NCBI RefSeq assembly: GCF_009866805.1
Contig: NZ_SIZW01000042.1
Span: 310,001-374,000, forward strand
Direction of reading: 5' to 3'
From: Schauerella aestuarii
GTDB taxonomy: Bacteria > Pseudomonadota > Gammaproteobacteria > Burkholderiales > Burkholderiaceae_B
DNA length: 64,000 nucleotides
Shown: positions 18,610 through 25,842 of the stretch, piece after piece
Layout of the letters: every line of letters begins with the position of its first letter
Position numbering within the stretch: the stretch's first letter is position 1
Program-made: the position numbers and the translations under genes
The notes under the pieces: generated by a model
What the model was told of the DNA's origin: nothing
Databases searched by the model: none
What the model saw: the letters and a program-made list of their open reading frames with translations, nothing else

Positions 18610-19908
18610 ATGATCTCGCGCACAAGCAAAGCCGTGGAGCCCCAGCTCTATGTGTACGTCGACATCCGGGGCGAGGCCGTCCTGGCCGGTATGCTGGCGC
18701 TGGATGACGAGGGCGAGCAAGGGTTCTTCGCCCAGTTCCAGTATGCCCAGTCCTACATCGATGATCCGCGCGCCTTCGCGCTCGACCCCCTCAATCTGCC
18801 ATTGACCGATGCCAGGCGAACCTTTCAGACGGAAAGCCGGTATGAAACGCTGGGTGCGATCTTCGATGCCGCCCCGGATGCCTGGGGCCGAAACGTCATG
18901 CGGGTGGACCGTGACGGCGCCGACGTGCGGGAGGACGAGGTACTGCTCAAGGGCCGCGGCATGGGGGTGGGCGCGCTTTTCTTCAGCGCATCGGTACTCA
19001 CGCCCAATATGCGCCGGGTGTATCGGCTACCTGAGACCAGTGAGATCGATACCCTCGCTGGACTGCTGGCCGATATCGATAACGGTGTCAAACCCAAAGG
19101 GCTTTATCGCGATCTGCTCGGCAGTTCGTGGGATATCGGCGGCGCACGCCCGAAAACGATTGTGCGCGACGATGCAGGCGAAATGTGGATCGCGAAGTTT
19201 CCTCGCGCACGCGACAGCTACGACCGCCAGCGCGTCGAGTTTGCCAACCTCACCATGGCGCGCGAGATCGGCATGACGGTACCCGAAGTGCGCCTGATCG
19301 ATACCCCGCTGGGCGCGGTGCTCATGACGCGGCGGTTCGATCGAGTACAGTTGGCCTCGGTCGCCGGCGACGAGCCCGTGGTCGCCCGGCGTCACTTTCT
19401 CAGCGGCGCTGCATTGATCAGTCCGTCGCCGAGGATTGGCAAACGCGAACTCGACAGTGCCCGCGGCCGCGCCACCTTCTCCTACGCACGCCTGGCCGAT
19501 GTGGTGCGTCGCATCTCTTCCCATCCCGTCAAAGATCTGCAGGAACTCTATGCCCGCATGGTGCTGAACGTTGCCGTGCACAACACCGACGATCACCTCA
19601 AAAATGTCGGCTTTCTCAAGGACGAGACGGGCTTCTCATACCGGCTCTCACCGCTCTTCGACGTGGTGACGCAGGAGGGGTCGTCAAAGCATTATCTTCA
19701 TCTCGGCATATCCGGAAGGGAAAGTACCTTCGAAAATGCGTTGTCGGAATACCGGCGATTCGGTCTACGCACCGAGACCGCTGCACAGGCAATCGTCGAT
19801 CGCGTCAAAAAGGTGGTGACGCAGCGGCGCGACTATTACGCGCAAGCCAGGATGCCGCAACAGGAAATCGATCGCGTGGAAGCCGCACTGAGCGCCTGGC
19901 GGAGATAA
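18610..19908 (+). CDS. hipA: HipA-like serine/threonine kinase toxin
   Basis: Type II toxin kinase of the HipA family, 432 residues from this ATG (436 from an alternative GTG at 18598), close to the 440 of E. coli HipA. N-subdomain with RYETLGAIFDAAPDAWGR; the glycine-rich SSWDIGGARPK segment (DIGGARPK at 175-182); the MTRRFDR motif; the catalytic block HNTDDHLKN (324-332); and metal-binding PLFDVV. All kinase motifs are intact, so the toxin is probably active. Known family members phosphorylate glutamyl-tRNA synthetase or other synthetases and cause growth arrest; the target here is unknown. Confidence 0.88.
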   Translation: MISRTSKAVEPQLYVYVDIRGEAVLAGMLALDDEGEQGFFAQFQYAQSYIDDPRAFALDPLNLPLTDARRTFQTESRYETLGAIFDAAPDAWGRNVMRVDRDGADVREDEVLLKGRGMGVGALFFSASVLTPNMRRVYRLPETSEIDTLAGLLADIDNGVKPKGLYRDLLGSSWDIGGARPKTIVRDDAGEMWIAKFPRARDSYDRQRVEFANLTMAREIGMTVPEVRLIDTPLGAVLMTRRFDRVQLASVAGDEPVVARRHFLSGAALISPSPRIGKRELDSARGRATFSYARLADVVRRISSHPVKDLQELYARMVLNVAVHNTDDHLKNVGFLKDETGFSYRLSPLFDVVTQEGSSKHYLHLGISGRESTFENALSEYRRFGLRTETAAQAIVDRVKKVVTQRRDYYAQARMPQQEIDRVEAALSAWRR

Positions 19909-20070
19909 GCGGCTCCATAATCGCGCTGGCTTATCCGCTCACTACCAGGGCGTATTCCGTAGGCCTGCAAAACGGAAATGGAAGTTGCCCAAATCCGCCC
20001 CCCATTTTCATCCCCACTCGGTTGATCAGGTTGAATCCCGGGGGCCGTGACGGGCGATTATTGACATGTA

Positions 20071-20121
20071 CTCAGTGACCTCCATTTGAAGAGGTGTGCT
20101 CAGTGACACCTATTCAGTGAT
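20071..20121. repeat. Three clustered CTCAGTGAC-type repeats, possible IS21-family end remnant
   Basis: CTCAGTGAC at 20071-20079 and 20099-20107 and the variant TTCAGTGAT at 20113-20121, next to GATCAGGTTGAA and GGGCGATTATTGACATGTA in the bases before. Arrays of short direct repeats are typical transposase-binding ends of IS21-family elements. No transposase gene is in the window, so if genuine this is a solo end. The last copy overlaps the end of the WGR-domain gene. Confidence 0.35.
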
Positions 20122-20413
20122 GGGAATGCGCAACCAGGCGATAACCTCGCCGTGTGCGTGTGCTGGCGATGGCATGCAAAAGTGCGAGGCCATCGTGGAA
20201 GCTGGCGACGCGGTCGATTTTCCCGCCGCCGCGGGTACTTGCGCCACCCCAGCATTGCATTACCGACCACTCTCCAAATAAATCGGGCAGCAATGCCGCG
20301 ATATAACGGCGATCCTCAGACGCGAACTCCATCCGCCGGGGCGTCGGCACGTCCAGCGGGAGCGAAAGCGTAAAGGAATCGGTGGGATCGATCACGGGTC
20401 GAAACTTACTCAA
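20114..20413 (-). CDS. Small WGR-domain protein
   Basis: Up to 99 residues, on the minus strand. The core RRYIAALLPDLFGEWSVMQ, then CWGGASTRGGGK, a Phe-containing segment and final RTRRGYRL match the WGR domain pattern (strand, DLFG-W, W-G-R-x-G, ARGY-like end), proposed to bind nucleic acid. The signature Arg is Gly here (WGG). The frame opens with TTG at 20413; GTG at 20395 and ATG at 20332 are alternatives, and no start has a good ribosome site. Such small proteins are common in accessory DNA, which fits the hipBA and IS-like context. Confidence 0.6.
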   Translation of the reverse strand: MSKFRPVIDPTDSFTLSLPLDVPTPRRMEFASEDRRYIAALLPDLFGEWSVMQCWGGASTRGGGKIDRVASFHDGLALLHAIASTRTRRGYRLVAHSHH

Positions 20414-20489
20414 AGGGCCGATATTTTAAACATCTTTTTAACAGCCGCGGCCGTGTCTGGCCAATACGCTGCATTGCAAAGCCGCCGGC

Positions 20490-21278
20490 TCATTGCGCCA
20501 GTTTGCGCATGGTCCAGGTGCCATCTTTCTTGAGATCCAACACCACGCCGGCGCCGGTTTCCACCCAGTCGTTTGAAATCGCGCTGATATTGACCTGATG
20601 CGTCACCATCAAATAAGGTCCGCCGTTCGGTTTCAGGTTTCTGATGAACTGAAAAAGCGCGTCGGTTTGGCGCGACCGCGACCCGGCATCTTCGAACGAC
20701 GAGTTCAATTGCGGTAGCAGCGCCACCGGGCCGAGCGCCATGCGCTGCGCCGTTTCGATGCATCGGCACCACGCGCTGGTCCAGACGCGCGTGGGGAATA
20801 TGCCGGCTTGCTTCCATGCACGGCCGATCGCCGCGGCTTGTTCGCGTCCCTTGTCGTCCAGATTGCGCTGCGTGGCGCAATCGTCGAGGTTGTAGCCGGC
20901 AGGATCGCCCACGCCCGGAGCATTGGCGTGGCGGATGATGACCAGCACATTGGGCTTGGCGAGATCCGCCAGCGTCGCGACGCCGGACGGCGTCGAAGGC
21001 GCCGCCGCGGTGGATTCGAGGATCGAACCTTCACTGCGCGCTGCCCTGGGAGAAAGGGCCGGCGTCGCGGCGGTTGAGGGCACGGGTGGCGATGCCGCCA
21101 AGGCGGGTGCCGAGGGCGCCTGAGTGGGGCCGGCGGCGAGTGAGGCGCCGAAGACGCCCGAAGCGGCAAGAAGAACGAAGACGCCACATGCCAGCGTGGA
21201 CAAGCGTACTGCGACCGACTTGCCATCAGGCGCTGCGCACCGGTCCGCTCGATCGTTACCTAGGTTGGCATGATGCAT
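20490..21278 (-). CDS. Secreted or membrane-anchored histidine phosphatase family protein
   Basis: Branch of the SixA/phosphoglycerate-mutase-like histidine phosphatase superfamily, 262 residues. A hydrophobic stretch at about 27-50 acts as signal peptide or anchor, followed by an Ala/Pro/Ser-rich linker to about 105. Catalytic core: IIRHANAPG (R116, His117 phospho-acceptor), CRCIETA with second Arg, and the final VTHQVNI with second His. Expected to remove phosphate from a periplasmic substrate that cannot be named. Monocistronic, divergent from the leader-peptide/hypothetical pair. Confidence 0.8.
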   Translation of the reverse strand: MHHANLGNDRADRCAAPDGKSVAVRLSTLACGVFVLLAASGVFGASLAAGPTQAPSAPALAASPPVPSTAATPALSPRAARSEGSILESTAAAPSTPSGVATLADLAKPNVLVIIRHANAPGVGDPAGYNLDDCATQRNLDDKGREQAAAIGRAWKQAGIFPTRVWTSAWCRCIETAQRMALGPVALLPQLNSSFEDAGSRSRQTDALFQFIRNLKPNGGPYLMVTHQVNISAISNDWVETGAGVVLDLKKDGTWTMRKLAQ

Positions 21279-21527
21279 GGCCGCTCCAAAAAAACGCGAA
21301 AGGATGTGAACGAAGTGTAGATTCTGCCGGTCTAAATTTCTGAATCACACGCAAAATAGAGCTGTCATCGATGCCGCCGATGCACGGATCAATCGTAGCG
21401 TAACAACTGTCCCAGCAAAGATTGGATTGCGTCGCTGCCGCAGAATTTCGGCACGACGGATGCTGTGAGAGGTGCAGAAGTCGGCAGATCGAAAAGACGA
21501 CTCACACTCCGCTCTGGAGGAGACACC

Positions 21528-21590
21528 ATGACTATCCAATATGCCGCCGCGCATGCGCCGTCGGCGTCGCGCTTGGGGAGGTTGCCATGA
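21528..21590 (+). CDS. Putative 20-residue leader peptide
   Basis: ATG with an excellent TGGAGGAG ribosome site (21515-21522) opens a 20-codon frame, MTIQYAAAHAPSASRLGRLP, whose TGA overlaps the ATG of the next gene as ATGA. The downstream gene's own ribosome site (GGGGAGG) lies inside this short frame. The arrangement is typical of a translationally coupled small gene or regulatory leader. No known leader family is recognised. Confidence 0.5.
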   Translation: MTIQYAAAHAPSASRLGRLP

Positions 21591-22048
21591 CCCTCTCAAC
21601 AAACACCACGCGAGGGATGCCCGAGCCGCATGACGAGGTGTTCGATCGCGACTACGGCCTGGGTGGCCCGGGTGAGGGCGTTGCATTTGACGATACGGAT
21701 GACGAGCATCGCGACGCTCCGGTAACGATCACCCATGGCGTGACGTATCTCCCCTTGATTTCGCTTACGGCCTATCAGACGATCGCATGTGTGCAAGCGG
21801 GCGCGGCGCACGGGCGGCGGGTGGTGCTTTGGTCTGCCGATCGGCCCGAACGCGGCGCCACGGATAGCGAGGCGGCCTGCTTGCTGATCGAAGTGATCAA
21901 TCTGCGCGACGCTGTTACCTTGGGATGCGTGGCCGACCAACTCAGAGCGTTACTGGGGCCGGCCCACGTGCAGGGCATTCGCGATCCCCGGCGCGCGGTC
22001 AGCCGCAGCGCCCAGCGTGCGGACGATCGATCGCTTCCGGAGCCGTGA
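21587..22048 (+). CDS. Hypothetical protein, 153 aa
   Basis: Unrecognised. The N-terminal 45 residues are acidic and probably disordered (FDDTDDEHRD); the rest looks like a small alpha/beta domain (VTYLPLISLTAYQTIACVQAGAAHGRRVV, then LLIEVINLRDAVTLGCVADQL). No signal peptide or membrane helix. The ATG at 21587 is preceded by GGGGAGG five bases away and overlaps the leader peptide stop. A longer in-frame extension to 21422 is open, but its composition is Cys/Arg-rich and not protein-like. Function unknown. Confidence 0.65.
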   Translation: MTLSTNTTRGMPEPHDEVFDRDYGLGGPGEGVAFDDTDDEHRDAPVTITHGVTYLPLISLTAYQTIACVQAGAAHGRRVVLWSADRPERGATDSEAACLLIEVINLRDAVTLGCVADQLRALLGPAHVQGIRDPRRAVSRSAQRADDRSLPEP

Positions 22049-22076
22049 TGGGTGATTTGCGTGATCGAACGCCGGC

Positions 22077-22553
22077 TTAAGCTGGCACCAGCGCCTTGGA
22101 CATCTTTTGGAGCGTGATCAATAGATCAGCCATCGGCACAGGTTTGCTGAGTTCATCGGTGAACAGACTGTTGCGGCCCCGCGCCGTGCTGTAACCGGTC
22201 AGCGCCAGCGCCGGGATATCGGCATTGCGACCGCCACGTCGAATCGTGGCCAGCAAGGCGTAGCCGTCCATCTCAGGCAATCCGATATCGGACACCAGCA
22301 GATCGAATTCATGCTGCGCCAGTTGACGCAGTGCATCACTGGGGGTGGATGCGCTTGCAACGATGGCACCTTCCATCTCGCATAACGCCGTTACCGCATC
22401 AAGCACGTCCTCGGCATCGTCGACAATCAACAACCGCACGCCGCTCAGGAGGCCTGGCGCACTGCTGACCGCTAGAGGTGGAGCCAAGAGGGACCGGGTA
22501 GGAATCAGGTTCACGATGAGCGTTCCAGATAGGTTGATCGATTCTATTCTCAC
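22077..22553 (-). CDS. Stand-alone response-regulator receiver domain protein
   Basis: CheY-like single-domain receiver, 158 residues from a GTG start, with an N-terminal extension of about 37 residues. Acidic pair D45-D46 in LLIVDDAEDV, phospho-acceptor D89 in LLVSDIGLPEMDGY, Thr in LALTGYS and Lys in ELSKPV. It resembles the detached receiver of hybrid kinases rather than CheY proper. GTG at 22514 is an alternative start (145 residues). No cognate kinase is adjacent; the PAS hybrid kinase at 53.5 kb is too far to assign. Confidence 0.8.
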   Translation of the reverse strand: MRIESINLSGTLIVNLIPTRSLLAPPLAVSSAPGLLSGVRLLIVDDAEDVLDAVTALCEMEGAIVASASTPSDALRQLAQHEFDLLVSDIGLPEMDGYALLATIRRGGRNADIPALALTGYSTARGRNSLFTDELSKPVPMADLLITLQKMSKALVPA

Positions 22554-22709
22554 ATATGCTGCGACGCAGCGAGCGTCGAAAAGTAACCGTAGGTCGCCTG
22601 CCGTAGGGGAGAGATGGGTATTCTCAACCCTATCTCATCCTTATGGCCGGGAGGGTGATCGGATCATCAAATGACGCGCCTGGTCGGACCCCAGTACGCC
22701 GGCACAGTG

Positions 22710-22784
22710 TGCGGGCTCAATGGGGCGATACGGTCTTGAACGCCTGATCGGGCAACACGGTTTGCGGGCTCAATGGGGCGATAC
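22710..22784. repeat. 22-base direct repeat, two copies
   Basis: The 22-base sequence beginning TGCGGGCTCAATGGGGCGA occurs at 22710-22731 and 22763-22784. The second copy contains the last codons and stop of the minus-strand membrane-protein gene ending at 22770, so the first copy looks like a duplicated gene end. Confidence 0.75.
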
Positions 22785-23171
22785 CGTGTGCGACGGCAGT
22801 GTGGGCTGACGGCGTCCCGCGAGCTTATGCAACACCAGCGCCAGAATCAGCAAGCCTGCCACGCCTAACCCCCAGACGATCCCGACCAACACGGCAATCC
22901 AGCTGCCCAAGCCGGCTGCGGCGGGAAGAATGGCGTTAAGTCCTTGGACGCTGGCCAGCACCCCCTCCTGAAGTGACTGCATGGCTTGCGGCCCGAGCCA
23001 GGGTGCCAACCAGGCCAGCTCGGGGGAGGTTGCGACGCCGCTCGATCCTGGCGGTAGTTGCACGGCGCCGATGGCCGCCAGCACCCAGTGCATCAGTTGC
23101 AATGCCACCGTCACGAGTCCTGTCCAAAGCGCGGCGAGCGCCGCGAACGTGATCCAAATGATTTTCTTCAT
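22770..23171 (-). CDS. Hypothetical small membrane protein, 133 aa
   Basis: Unrecognised. Two hydrophobic stretches, near the N-terminus (IIWITFAALAALWTG, continuing to about residue 30) and near the C-terminus (WIAVLVGIVWGLGVAGLLIL), enclose a soluble loop of about 55 residues with PGSSGVATSPELAWLAPWLG, probably periplasmic. The ATG at 23171 (MKKIIWI) has GGAG six bases ahead; an ATG at 23183 is possible but less well placed. Ends inside the second copy of a 22-base repeat. Confidence 0.7.
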   Translation of the reverse strand: MKKIIWITFAALAALWTGLVTVALQLMHWVLAAIGAVQLPPGSSGVATSPELAWLAPWLGPQAMQSLQEGVLASVQGLNAILPAAAGLGSWIAVLVGIVWGLGVAGLLILALVLHKLAGRRQPTLPSHTVSPH

Positions 23172-23372
23172 GTACTGCTCCATTCTTAGAGGTCGGTCTC
23201 GGATCCGCAATGCACGGTGTGTGCAAGGAGGGCTCGATGTTCCAGCGACGCCAGCGCAGCGACGGCTGCGGATGGCACGTCTCGAACGATAGTCGAGCTG
23301 AGGTAACTGAAAAACCAGAAAGAAAGGGCGTTCAACATCGTAAAAGTCGAAGTATGGTCCGAATGAGGTGTT

Positions 23373-24272
23373 TCACTGCGATGGGGTAGCCGGGTGCAGC
23401 GCAGCCGACAGGATGCGCTGCACCAGCGGATGGTGTTCGCCACGGCGATTTCGGATGGCGTAGATTTCTTCCTGCACGGCGTCACAGCGTCCAAGCAAAC
23501 GCAGTCTACGCAGGCTGCTCGTGTTTTCGCCGCCCAGGCGGCTGATCGGAAAAACGCCCAGTCCACCCGCCGCAAACACCGCCATCAGGGCGCTATCCTC
23601 AAATTCGCCTACCACGTTCGGGCGCAGCCCCTGGTCATCGAACCAGCGATCCAGGGTGGTACGCAATACGGAATGCCCTGTGGGCAGCAACACGGGAAGC
23701 GTCGCCAAAACAGCCGGGAACGCCTGCGCCTGAAGGCGGCGCACCCATTTCGCCGGCCCGTACCAGTCCACGGCGGACGATACGAGCAAATCGCTCACCA
23801 AACGCAGGTTGGGGTTTGCCGGCGCCCCTTGCCCCGCCAGCACCAGGTCCAGACGATGCAGTGCGAGCTCACCCAGCAGTTGGTCGAACTCTCCCTCGTG
23901 GCAGGTGAGGCGCAAATCCGGCGTGTCGAGCACCGGGCCCAGTAAGCTGTGCGCAGCCAGTTTGGAGATGCCATCGGATAGCCCCACCGACAGGCGGATC
24001 GTCGGTTTGGTCGCCGCGCTGCTGACGTCCTGGGGCAGGGCCTGGCCGATCTGGAAGATCAGTTCGGCGCGTGCGAACGCCACTTGACCGGCTTCCGTCA
24101 GCGCGACGCCGCGTCCCGCCGGTTTGAGCAATTGATGGCCCAGGCTTTTTTCGAGTTCCCGCACCTGGGCGCTGATCGTTTGAATGGCCATGTCCAGCCG
24201 ATCGGCTGCTCTCGCAAATCCGCCTTCCTTGGCGACGATCCAGAAATAATAAAGATGGCGGTAATTCAGCAC
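23373..24272 (-). CDS. nhaR: LysR-family regulator, NhaR-like
   Basis: Transcriptional regulator of 299 residues. The N-terminus MLNYRHLYYFWIVAKEGG, then ARAADRLDMAIQTISAQVRELEK, is the signature start of NhaR, which activates the nhaA sodium/proton antiporter and responds to sodium. The C-terminal substrate domain follows the usual layout (FFDQLL-type segments, GLGVFPIS). No antiporter gene lies beside it here, so the target is elsewhere or the role has shifted. The symbol is given on family likeness. Confidence 0.75.
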   Translation of the reverse strand: MLNYRHLYYFWIVAKEGGFARAADRLDMAIQTISAQVRELEKSLGHQLLKPAGRGVALTEAGQVAFARAELIFQIGQALPQDVSSAATKPTIRLSVGLSDGISKLAAHSLLGPVLDTPDLRLTCHEGEFDQLLGELALHRLDLVLAGQGAPANPNLRLVSDLLVSSAVDWYGPAKWVRRLQAQAFPAVLATLPVLLPTGHSVLRTTLDRWFDDQGLRPNVVGEFEDSALMAVFAAGGLGVFPISRLGGENTSSLRRLRLLGRCDAVQEEIYAIRNRRGEHHPLVQRILSAALHPATPSQ

Positions 24273-24518
24273 GGCGGGCTCCAGCTGCGGTTTTTACGAA
24301 CCCAAAAGCGGGATAGGGCAGATTTTACGATGTGTCCCTGTGTCCCCGTGCCCCTAAGTTCCTGAGTCCTTGCGCCCGTCCGGCCGCTCGGCCGGCAATC
24401 CAGGTGTGTGCGCGGTGGAATGCGGCTTAACTTCGGCCGCAAACAACCGTAATCAAAGCTCGGGCGTTCGCTTCGCACAGACGCGAGCGCCGATCACTGA
24501 TGAGCAGGATGATTATTG

Positions 24519-25061
24519 ATGACCGACCCCGTGACGACATCGGCGCTGACGGCTGTTGCCGGCGCATCCGCGCTGGCCGCCAATGCCAACGCCAACGCTC
24601 CGGTACCCGATGCATCGGTATCGGGCGCGCAGTCAAGCGCAACCGACGGCGAAACCGACACGCCCGATAAGGGCGATCAAGGGGTAACGGTGACGCTTTC
24701 CGCTGAGGGCCGGACCCTGGCCCGGATGTCCGGTGGCATTTCGGGTGCTGCGCCGGCGCAGCGCAGCGACAACAGCGATATCGACGATAGCGATCTGCCG
24801 TTGGGCATCAAGAACGCGCTCAAGCAGATTCGTGAGTTGAAACAGCAGTTGAAAGAGAAGATGGAAGAACTGCAGCGCACGATGTCCGATCAAACGCTTG
24901 CGCCCAAGCAGCGCGCCGCAAAAGTACAGCAGTTGCAGGCCGAGATCGGGGTGATCACTACGGCGCTGGCCACGGCGATGAAGGCGCTCAGCGAGGCGCT
25001 GCAGTCTTCCGGCGTGAGCCCGGAGCAGCTGCAAACCGCCGCGAAACTCGCCATGGTCTGA
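24519..25061 (+). CDS. Hypothetical coiled-coil protein, 180 aa
   Basis: Unrecognised. Ala/Thr-rich low-complexity N-terminus (to about 60), a VTVTLSAEGRTLARM segment (about 56-72), then a strong coiled coil (IKNALKQIRELKQQLKEKME, about 97-130) and a further helical tail. No signal peptide is obvious, although the first 25 residues are apolar. ATG at 24519 has AGGA nine bases upstream. Its 3' end overlaps the opposite-strand gene by 74 bases, tail to tail. Confidence 0.65.
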   Translation: MTDPVTTSALTAVAGASALAANANANAPVPDASVSGAQSSATDGETDTPDKGDQGVTVTLSAEGRTLARMSGGISGAAPAQRSDNSDIDDSDLPLGIKNALKQIRELKQQLKEKMEELQRTMSDQTLAPKQRAAKVQQLQAEIGVITTALATAMKALSEALQSSGVSPEQLQTAAKLAMV

Positions 25062-25722
25062 GCGGCGCGGTCGTCACGCTCGTGCGCGCGTGCGGGCGAG
25101 CTACGCGATCGCGATCGTGGTCGTGGTCGTGCGAATCGTTCTGCATGTGCAGACTCTCGAGGTTTTCGTCGTCGCGGTCGCCTGCATCGCGAGCCGGATA
25201 AAGCGCGATGTCGATCCACACCTGATCGCGCACCATCTTTGCAATCAGATCCGCGAAGTGCGCAGGTGCGGTCGACGCCACACTCACGCCCTTGAGCAAC
25301 CGTGCGATATCCACCAGCACCGGAACGGTTGGCTGAGCATCGACGTCGTTATTGCCGGCGTCGCCACCGAACGACTTCACCACCAGATTGACGCCACTGT
25401 CCGCCGAGCGGCTCGTCACGCCCAGGGAGGGCTCCAGATACAGCTCCGTGTGGGCATCGGCAAACAATGAATCCGCCAATGCCCCGACATCCGAGACGAT
25501 CTGAATCGTGTGGGGATCGCCCACAAGCGCCGGCGCATTGGCTGACAGCATCCCGGTGGGACCCGTTTGCCAGCGTTGCCCGTTGCCCGAAACGATCGGG
25601 TCCTCGGAGGCGTCGAGCTGTAGCCGGTGCTGCACCATCAACTCCGCAAACTGGGGAAAGCTCAGAAATCGATTGATTTTGAGCTTGCGGTTCAGTGCGC
25701 GGTCGATTTGTACGCTTGCCAT
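24988..25722 (-). CDS. Hypothetical protein, 244 aa, with His/Asp-rich tail
   Basis: Unrecognised cytosolic protein. The start MASVQIDRALNRKLK has a GGGAG ribosome site. The body is mixed alpha/beta (FPQFAELMVQHRLQLD, VPVLVDIARLLKG). Near the C-terminus is a DSHDHDHDRDR stretch that could bind metal, then a basic tail of about 40 residues (RRFAAAPGSRRK) lying antisense to the end of the coiled-coil gene. The tail may be translated read-out after loss of an earlier stop. Lies 120 bases behind the sensor kinase gene on the same strand. Confidence 0.6.
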   Translation of the reverse strand: MASVQIDRALNRKLKINRFLSFPQFAELMVQHRLQLDASEDPIVSGNGQRWQTGPTGMLSANAPALVGDPHTIQIVSDVGALADSLFADAHTELYLEPSLGVTSRSADSGVNLVVKSFGGDAGNNDVDAQPTVPVLVDIARLLKGVSVASTAPAHFADLIAKMVRDQVWIDIALYPARDAGDRDDENLESLHMQNDSHDHDHDRDRVARPHARTSVTTAPLRPWRVSRRFAAAPGSRRKTAAPR

Positions 25723-25842
25723 GGCGCGTCTCCCTTTTCTGGCGCGCCGTTACGGCCGCGTGTCAGTCGCCCGCGCGATGCAGGCGTCTTGGAAAAGAGG
25801 TCATGCTAGGGGAATTCTGCTCCCTGTCGCATTACCAAAACA

